A DNA stretch of 64,000 nucleotides, from assembly GCA_964611335.1 (NCBI GenBank), contig CAZSXR010000002.1, positions 248,001 through 312,000 on the forward strand. Reading direction: 5' to 3'. Numbering within the stretch: position 1 is the first letter of the stretch; each line of letters begins with the position of its first letter. The DNA is from BOG-1112 sp964611335 (GTDB lineage Bacteria; Bdellovibrionota_B; Oligoflexia; Oligoflexales; Bog-1112). The position numbers and the translations under genes were made by a program. Under the pieces are notes generated by a model that saw nothing but the letters and a program-made list of their open reading frames with translations, was not told the origin of the DNA and did no database searches. Below, one piece after another: positions 58,583 through 64,000 of this stretch.

Positions 58583-59521
58583 AACAAATTCCGTTTGCCA
58601 TCCAAATCGATCACTCGGCCATAAAGCTTCCAATCCAAATTCTTTAAAATAACCAACTTTCAACTCCCTATAACTTGTGTATTGAAGATGACTATCAAAA
58701 ACAACTGCAGACTTAGGCACAAGTATAAAATCTACTTTAGCTGCTAATCTTTCTCCATACGTGATTTGAAAAAGTTGATTCCGCGAATGTGTTGTAAAAC
58801 AGCTGGATTCTATGTTGCAAAAAGCTCTAGAAGAATCTTGAAGGTGCAAAGCATCAGAAAGTTGAGCTATTACAGAATAGACTTCTGTAGGAACATAGGC
58901 CGCAATGATCACGCGATGCTTACAAATATGTCGCAATTGAACTTGATTCTTTATTTCTTGGATAATTTTTTCTACTTCGTCTGGCTTTACCGAAATATCT
59001 AGTTTCAAATTAACTAGGAGTACACTTTGCTTTTCCAGCTTCACGTCTTTCCAAACCATTGCATTGTTGGAAAGCTTAAGAGTACTCAATGACGCCTCAT
59101 CAGAAAACTGTAGTGGGGGAGTGATGGCCATTGCTAAAAATTCTTCTTCTCCCGAATCCGTATGAATTCGTGGCTCTGAAAGATGCCATTTGTATCCATG
59201 CAGGACACCAGCTGAAAGAATCCCTTGATCGGATTCAAATGGATTAGAATCCTTTTTCATCATCTCTTGAAAAAAAATAAGGTCCGGTTTTGTATCTCCA
59301 AGCTCTTTGTCAATAAGAGTCAATCGCTCACGCCTGAAAAGCCAATCTCCTTTCCACGTTTTTTTCGAAGCTATGGGTTGAGTTCTCTGATTAAAGAGTG
59401 AGAGAAGTTGAACTTTCATTCTGCGAGAATCGTAATCTATAGAGGATCCTCCAAAATTCACGCACGCAAGTTCCACCATCAAAAAGCACAGAAGAATGAA
59501 GCGTTCTTTAAATCGCGACAT
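58562..59521 (-). CDS. Lipoprotein with a degenerate endonuclease/exonuclease/phosphatase fold
   Basis: 319 residues. Signal peptide with lipobox LMVELAC (Cys20), then the fold's strand pattern: VQLLSLFNQRT, RRERLTLIDKEL, PDLIFFQEMM with the metal glutamate Glu86 in place, and near the end VDFILVP and LWPSDRFGWQTEFVL. However three catalytic positions are changed: the TxHL strand reads NLKLD (171-175), GDFN reads AAYVP (207-211), and SDHxxV reads SDRFGW (303-308). The protein is therefore probably not an active nuclease or phosphatase. It may bind a lipid or nucleotide ligand at the envelope. It is the last gene on the strand before the convergent barrel-like gene. Confidence 0.75.
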   Translation of the reverse strand: MSRFKERFILLCFLMVELACVNFGGSSIDYDSRRMKVQLLSLFNQRTQPIASKKTWKGDWLFRRERLTLIDKELGDTKPDLIFFQEMMKKDSNPFESDQGILSAGVLHGYKWHLSEPRIHTDSGEEEFLAMAITPPLQFSDEASLSTLKLSNNAMVWKDVKLEKQSVLLVNLKLDISVKPDEVEKIIQEIKNQVQLRHICKHRVIIAAYVPTEVYSVIAQLSDALHLQDSSRAFCNIESSCFTTHSRNQLFQITYGERLAAKVDFILVPKSAVVFDSHLQYTSYRELKVGYFKEFGLEALWPSDRFGWQTEFVLGRCSF

Positions 59522-59539
59522 AGGCGTCTCTTTTGAAGT

Positions 59540-60706
59540 TTAAACTTCGTTATTTATGTACCGCGCAATTACCAAACGTTGAATTTCGCTAGTCCCTTCA
59601 CCAATGCGTAGGAGAGCTGCATCTCTGTAATGTCTTTCTATGGGATATTCTTTCATGAGTCCGTAACCACCAAAGGTCTGCTGACCCTCACGCGCACAGA
59701 ACTCGGCAAGTTCAGAGCAGTATAATTTTGCCATAGCAGCAAGCTTCTGAAATGGTTTTTGGCTCTGACGAAGCCAACATGCTTTGTATAACAAGCTTTC
59801 CGCTGCTTCTATGCGAGTTGCCATATCCGCAAGCTTAAAAGCAATGACCTGATGTTTATACAAAGCTTGACCAAAAGTTTTTCTTTCGTGTGCATAGGCT
59901 CGTGTCAACTCAAAGGCACCTTTTGCAAGACCCAATCCCATAGCAGCGATGGAGAGACGACCGTTGTCGAGTGTGTCCATCATGATTTTAAAACCATCTC
60001 CTCGTTTACCCAAAATATGATCGTCACTCACATGAACATTGTCGAAGAAGATTTCTCCAGTGTTCGATGCACGCCACATCATCTTATCTTTCATGGTACG
60101 TGTCGTCATACCTTTGGAATTTTGAGGAACAATAAAACAGGTCATTTCAGGTTTACCATCCGCGCGCTTTCCTGTCGTTGCAAGAACGGTAATTCCTTTA
60201 CTTATCTTCGTCGAAGAGTTTGTAATCCACATCTTCGAGCCATTCAGTATCCATTGCTTAGCATTTGCATCATAACGAGCCTGTGTTTTTCCAGCCTGAG
60301 CATCGCTTCCTGCTTCAGATTCTGTAAGACCGAAGGCCCACAGCCCTTTACCGGTGCAAAGATCAGGAATGTACTTTCGTTTCTGTTCTTCCGTCCCATG
60401 ATAATAAAGAGGGCCAATACCAAGAGAGTTATGAGCCGCAATTGTGGCAGCATGAGAGCCATCAATCCTTGCCAGCTCTTCCACAGCTATAATGTAAGAC
60501 AGATAATCCATCCCATGCCCACCCCACTCTGTACTTACAAAGGTTCCAAAAAGACCTAAATCTCCCATCGCTTCAGCTGTTTCATAAGAAAACTCTTCTT
60601 TCTCATCAAGTTCTTTAGCTTTGGGTGCAATCTGTTTAGCTGCAAAATCACGAATCGTTTCTCTTAGAAATTTATGTTCAGATGTCTCTTCAAATTCATA
60701 GGCCAT
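59540..60706 (-). CDS. Acyl-CoA dehydrogenase
   Basis: 388 residues, typical length. Signature 1 WAFGLTESEAGSDAQ, then FDNVHVSDDHILGKRGDGF, signature 2 QQTFGGYGLMKEYPIERHYRD and the catalytic base glutamate in LRIGEGTSEIQRLVIAR near the C-terminus. It oxidises acyl-CoA to trans-2-enoyl-CoA and passes electrons to the ETF encoded at 3408-5174. Chain-length class (short-chain or butyryl-CoA type is the closest look) is not certain by eye. The gap to rsgA is only three bases, so the two may be co-transcribed, as is plsB upstream of rsgA. Confidence 0.93.
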   Translation of the reverse strand: MAYEFEETSEHKFLRETIRDFAAKQIAPKAKELDEKEEFSYETAEAMGDLGLFGTFVSTEWGGHGMDYLSYIIAVEELARIDGSHAATIAAHNSLGIGPLYYHGTEEQKRKYIPDLCTGKGLWAFGLTESEAGSDAQAGKTQARYDANAKQWILNGSKMWITNSSTKISKGITVLATTGKRADGKPEMTCFIVPQNSKGMTTRTMKDKMMWRASNTGEIFFDNVHVSDDHILGKRGDGFKIMMDTLDNGRLSIAAMGLGLAKGAFELTRAYAHERKTFGQALYKHQVIAFKLADMATRIEAAESLLYKACWLRQSQKPFQKLAAMAKLYCSELAEFCAREGQQTFGGYGLMKEYPIERHYRDAALLRIGEGTSEIQRLVIARYINNEV

Positions 60707-60709
60707 TTT

Positions 60710-61831
60710 TTATTCCTCCCAACTTATAGAAACCCTACCTTCCCTTCCACTCGCTCCTGTAAGAATCGCAATGTAAGACTTATAACGCCAGGTTGAAACC
60801 TCACCTCTTTCTACCGCAGCCTGAATCGCACATGCAGGTTCATCCAAGTGCTTGCATTCTCTAAATTTACATTGGCCTATATATTTGCGCAAATCGACAA
60901 AACACCATGTCAATTCGATAGGATCATATTCTTTAATGAGAAAAGAACGGATACCAGGGGTATCAATTACAAACCCACCCGTGCCAAGCTTAAGAAAACT
61001 TGCATAGGTGGTTGTATGTCGACCTTTAAATAAGACTTCTTCTGTTTCAACATCTTGAATAATTTCCGGATGCATAAGGTTAATGATGGAAGATTTTCCC
61101 ACACCCGAATGCCCCGCAACCAAACTGACTTCATTCTTGAAGACATCTTTAAGCTCATTATCTATTTTTCCCGAATCTGCCTGAGTAAGAAAAACTCTAT
61201 AACCAAACGAACGGTAGAGTTGAATCATCTCCTCACATTCTTTTCGAAACGATTCACTTGCCTCATCGAGAAGATCTTTTTTGTTGAGAATAATACAGGT
61301 TTTTACTTGCTGTTCTTCTGCGAGGACAAGAAACCGGTCTATAAGACCCCATTTGATTTTCGGTGATAAAAAACTTGCAATGACGACCATCTGTGAAAGA
61401 TTTGCAGCAAGTACATGTTCTCGTTCATTGCGCATAGGATCTAGGCGTGAAATTTTTGAAAATCGCGGCGCCCTATATTCAATAGAACATTGAGGAAGAG
61501 GATCTTCATGTCCAACTTTACGCTCACTCTTCAAACAAAGAACACGGTCACCTACAACAACAAAATTTCTTTCTTCTCTTGCTGCTTGTAAAAACTTACG
61601 AGGAAGGGTTCCCAGCCAAATATTTGTTGTTTTAATAGCCCCTAGAGTAGCTTCAACCGCTACAAAAGCGAACCCCTTCTGAACTTCTACAACGCGCGCT
61701 GCAAAAAACTCGGGTTTTTGAAGGTATATCTCCCATTCCGATTCTTCTTTTGTAAATTCTTCCCCTTTACCAGAAACAAATTTTCTACCTTCTTTTTTTT
61801 TCTTAGTGAGGGAATACCTTCGGTCCTTCAT
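60710..61831 (-). CDS. rsgA: Small ribosomal subunit biogenesis GTPase RsgA
   Basis: About 373 residues from the ATG at 61831, which lies within the last codons of plsB; an ATG at 61852 would add 7 more. The permuted GTPase order is clear: G4 ILNKKDLLDEA first, then G1 GHSGVGKSSIINLM, the switch region KGRHTTTYASFLKL, and G3 IDTPGIRSF, followed by the zinc finger with CKFRECKHLDEPAC. An OB domain precedes the GTPase domain. RsgA checks late 30S maturation with rRNA decoding centre contact. The N-terminal region is basic (KKKKEGRKF). It is downstream of plsB with a 29-base overlap, an unusual pair. Confidence 0.94.
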   Translation of the reverse strand: MKDRRYSLTKKKKEGRKFVSGKGEEFTKEESEWEIYLQKPEFFAARVVEVQKGFAFVAVEATLGAIKTTNIWLGTLPRKFLQAAREERNFVVVGDRVLCLKSERKVGHEDPLPQCSIEYRAPRFSKISRLDPMRNEREHVLAANLSQMVVIASFLSPKIKWGLIDRFLVLAEEQQVKTCIILNKKDLLDEASESFRKECEEMIQLYRSFGYRVFLTQADSGKIDNELKDVFKNEVSLVAGHSGVGKSSIINLMHPEIIQDVETEEVLFKGRHTTTYASFLKLGTGGFVIDTPGIRSFLIKEYDPIELTWCFVDLRKYIGQCKFRECKHLDEPACAIQAAVERGEVSTWRYKSYIAILTGASGREGRVSISWEE

Positions 61832-64000
61832 AATTTTCTTTTCCAAAACCATTGAGAGTTTTTGTAATTGCTGAACTCAGCGGTGCAAGATTATCAATGC
61901 ACGCTTTTGCTTTGCTTAATATTAGAAACTGACTTCCGCTTTTTTTCAAATATTCTAAATCAAACATCGTATCCATAAATTGTTTATACTCATTTTTATC
62001 AAAGTATTCCAATTCATGATACCCACCTAAAATACTCGATTTTTTTGCAAGAGCCTCACAACTTTTTCCAAACGCCTCAAAATCCAAGGCAACTTCATAA
62101 GAATTTTGTGAAAGCAAATAGATATACAAACAGTATCTTTCTACGACATTTCCAATAATACGACCCATTGCTGTTAAACAAAATGATTCTTCTGTATGAG
62201 ACTCCGCTGGCCTTATAAAATCCCCTTCAACACAAAGCAATTTGAGATCGCACATTGCATAAACATACGCTTTGATAACGGGAGCAATTTCTTCATTCTT
62301 CCATTTGAGAAAGAAATCATTTTTCAGAAGTTTATAGCTTTCAGATAAAATTTTAATCAACCCGTCAAAATCAACTGAGTTGCAATATGAAAACAGATTC
62401 GCAATCAACGAAGGAATAATCATAAGAGGAAGTGCATTGTTTCTATAGTAATTGAGAAAGACACAATCTTTTTCATTCACAAAAATAACATCTCCAGTGA
62501 TGTGCTCAAAACGCTGAACTTGCGAAAGTGTCTCACTCAATTTCAAGAGATCTCTTGCAGAAGCCTCTGGTAAAACAACACCCTTGTCATAAGGAACCGC
62601 ACGTAAAAGCTCTAACCATATATTGACCATAGATGTAAGCTTATCTTCCGCTATGGCGTGTTTAGGAAGCGCGAGCAAAGCGAGAGAAAATAAAGAAATA
62701 GGGCTCAGATGTATAGCCTGATTGATCTTGGTCATCACTTCTTTTGAAAGGTCCACAACAGTGTTGGGTTTTCCTTCTTGTGAAGTATTTGCAAGATAGG
62801 TGTTGAGATCTATAGGCTCACTGAAATTGATATAAGCTTTACCAAACTCATAGGCGAGAAGTTTCGGTATGCGAAACAACTGCCAAACAGATTCTGCTTT
62901 TTTAGTTTTACCACGAAGCTCATGAAAATAACTCCTAGCTTCCATAAGTTTGTCATAAGAAATGTAGGTAGGAATAAGAGCTATGGGTTTTTCTTTATGT
63001 TCCTGTGCTGTCTTTACAACCATGGAAATCATACCCAATTTTGGTTGCAGAAGTCTTCCCGTACGACTTCTTCCCCCTTCAATGTAGAAACACATTGAAT
63101 ACCCACCGGTAATGAGGAAATTCACATATTCTGTAAAAATAGCGCTATAAAGTTTATTTCCACCAAAACTCCTTCTAATAAAGAAAGCACCTCCTCTTCG
63201 GAAAAGTGCCCCAATAGGCCAAAAATTAAGATTCACCCCAGCAGCTGTATGTGGAGTAGGAACCCCTAAGTGATACAAACTATATCCTAGTAGAAGATAG
63301 TCCATATGACTTCTATGACACGGTAAATAAATAATCTCATGCGTCTCTGCCAAAGCTCTCAGGTAATTTCCATTTCGAATGTCGATTCCACGATAGATTT
63401 TATGAAAAATCCAACTGAGTATGGAATCCGCAAATCGCACGACATGAGGGGAAAGACTCGCTGCAATTTCATCAAGGTATCGTCTTGCTTGTTCTTCAAG
63501 TTTTTCTCTTGATTTCCCTTTTTTTTCAACCTCCTGATCGAAAAAATCACGAATAGCTTTCGAATGAAGGATGGACCTCATCATCTGTTCGCGATCGTAA
63601 AGATAGGGTCCTACCATAGCTTCACGTTGTCTGTGAAAGTGAACTCTCAAAACCCTTCTGAGCTTTTTTGTACCTGAAACAGTATCTTTTTCCTGTTCTA
63701 TAAAATTCAATGTAGAAATGGGTTTTCCAAAACTGCAATAAACATTTCGACCTTGAACAAAGAATAAAATAAACCGCTGTAACCAACCACCTTGTTCATC
63801 ATCGAAAAATAAAAGTTTGATCAGAGATTTCTCTTCTTTACCTGCATCGCGCCCCCAAAACACCGAAACAGGAATCAACTGAATATCTTTTTGATCCGCT
63901 CGAACCTTCTCAAGGAGATGAAACAATCCTGTGGGAATATGTTTTGCCTTTTTCTTTTGAACAAGACCCGACTTCGCAAGATAGATGTAAGAGCCCTCTC
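61803..64000 (-). CDS. plsB: Glycerol-3-phosphate acyltransferase PlsB (N-terminus cut by the window edge)
   Basis: About 732 residues are visible; the frame runs off the right edge. The acyltransferase block I, CHRSHMDYLLLGYSLY, with the catalytic H-x4-D, is followed by GVNLNFWPIGALFRRGGAFF, the glycerol-phosphate binding FYIEGGRSRTGRLLQPK, and IALIPTYISYDKLMEA, all diagnostic for PlsB rather than PlsY. Upstream VSVFWGRDAGKEE matches the family's N-terminal domain. PlsB places the first acyl chain on glycerol 3-phosphate at the inner membrane. The in-frame TTG at 63926 is internal, since sequence resembling the family (EGSYIYLAKSGLV) lies before it. It is followed by rsgA with an overlap. 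Confidence 0.93.
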   Translation of the reverse strand, partial: EGSYIYLAKSGLVQKKKAKHIPTGLFHLLEKVRADQKDIQLIPVSVFWGRDAGKEEKSLIKLLFFDDEQGGWLQRFILFFVQGRNVYCSFGKPISTLNFIEQEKDTVSGTKKLRRVLRVHFHRQREAMVGPYLYDREQMMRSILHSKAIRDFFDQEVEKKGKSREKLEEQARRYLDEIAASLSPHVVRFADSILSWIFHKIYRGIDIRNGNYLRALAETHEIIYLPCHRSHMDYLLLGYSLYHLGVPTPHTAAGVNLNFWPIGALFRRGGAFFIRRSFGGNKLYSAIFTEYVNFLITGGYSMCFYIEGGRSRTGRLLQPKLGMISMVVKTAQEHKEKPIALIPTYISYDKLMEARSYFHELRGKTKKAESVWQLFRIPKLLAYEFGKAYINFSEPIDLNTYLANTSQEGKPNTVVDLSKEVMTKINQAIHLSPISLFSLALLALPKHAIAEDKLTSMVNIWLELLRAVPYDKGVVLPEASARDLLKLSETLSQVQRFEHITGDVIFVNEKDCVFLNYYRNNALPLMIIPSLIANLFSYCNSVDFDGLIKILSESYKLLKNDFFLKWKNEEIAPVIKAYVYAMCDLKLLCVEGDFIRPAESHTEESFCLTAMGRIIGNVVERYCLYIYLLSQNSYEVALDFEAFGKSCEALAKKSSILGGYHELEYFDKNEYKQFMDTMFDLEYLKKSGSQFLILSKAKACIDNLAPLSSAITKTLNGFGKENYEGPKVFPH

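Noticed and set aside
1..64000. CRISPR array, prophage, integrase or insertion sequence
   Set aside because: No repeat-spacer pattern, transposase, integrase, phage structural gene or direct-repeat-flanked block was found on either strand.

Overview
The window reads as ordinary chromosome from an AT-rich Gram-negative bacterium. Evidence for this: several lipoprotein signal peptides, a TonB-type protein, a membrane-bound lytic transglycosylase, a PlsB acyltransferase, CpoB/YbgF-like lipoproteins and a cNor-type nitric oxide reductase. Genes are tightly packed on both strands, with many 4-base ATGA overlaps. There is no rRNA, phage, insertion sequence or CRISPR array, and only one tRNA. The S18 sequence and the gene order do not look like enteric gammaproteobacteria. 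A deltaproteobacterial or Bdellovibrionota/Oligoflexia-like lineage is my best guess, at low confidence.

Layout. 1-7.6 kb: a truncated TonB-family gene, an MltD-like transglycosylase, a ZIP transporter, a class V aminotransferase, etfB-etfA, then (minus strand) an ABC exporter downstream of clpP. clpP has a long hairpin-rich leader. 7.9-12.5 kb: priA, then a divergent ribosomal cluster rpsR-rpmB-(48-aa basic protein)-rpsT that ends in a terminator shared with mazG. 12.6-18.8 kb: two secreted small proteins (one with ankyrin repeats), tRNA-Gly(CCC), a DUF3516-type helicase, and a nitronate monooxygenase/flavin reductase pair. 18.8-30.2 kb: one gene of about 11.4 kb encoding a 3,789-residue predicted lipoprotein with a SecA/DUF3638-like superfamily 2 ATPase core. 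30.5-37.5 kb: alanine dehydrogenase, a metallo-hydrolase, aspartate kinase, an MFS carrier, a response regulator and class II fructose bisphosphatase. 37.6-45.6 kb: an oleABC hydrocarbon/beta-lactone cluster, convergent with a complete norCBQD operon. 45.8-64 kb: a cation/proton antiporter, proline iminopeptidase, rsmA-tsaD-cpoB-like, a degenerate DEAD-box protein, dprA with an orphan TadA/VirB11-type ATPase, envelope proteins, a degenerate endonuclease/phosphatase-fold lipoprotein, acyl-CoA dehydrogenase, rsgA and plsB.

How it fits together. EtfAB and the acyl-CoA dehydrogenase form one fatty acid oxidation module. The nor operon supplies NO detoxification or denitrification. The ribosomal cluster, rsmA, rsgA and tsaD are translation housekeeping. 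PlsB, MltD, the TonB protein and the CpoB-like proteins serve the envelope.

The most unusual items are the giant lipoprotein, which also has a candidate cysteine-protease triad; a DEAD-box protein that has lost every catalytic motif; an endonuclease/phosphatase-fold lipoprotein without its catalytic residues; a NorC carrying a second haem c domain; a PriA with only one of its two zinc sites; a cysteine-free S18 with long tails; and an ole cluster with no adjacent oleD. All functional calls come from reading motifs by eye; no database search was run.
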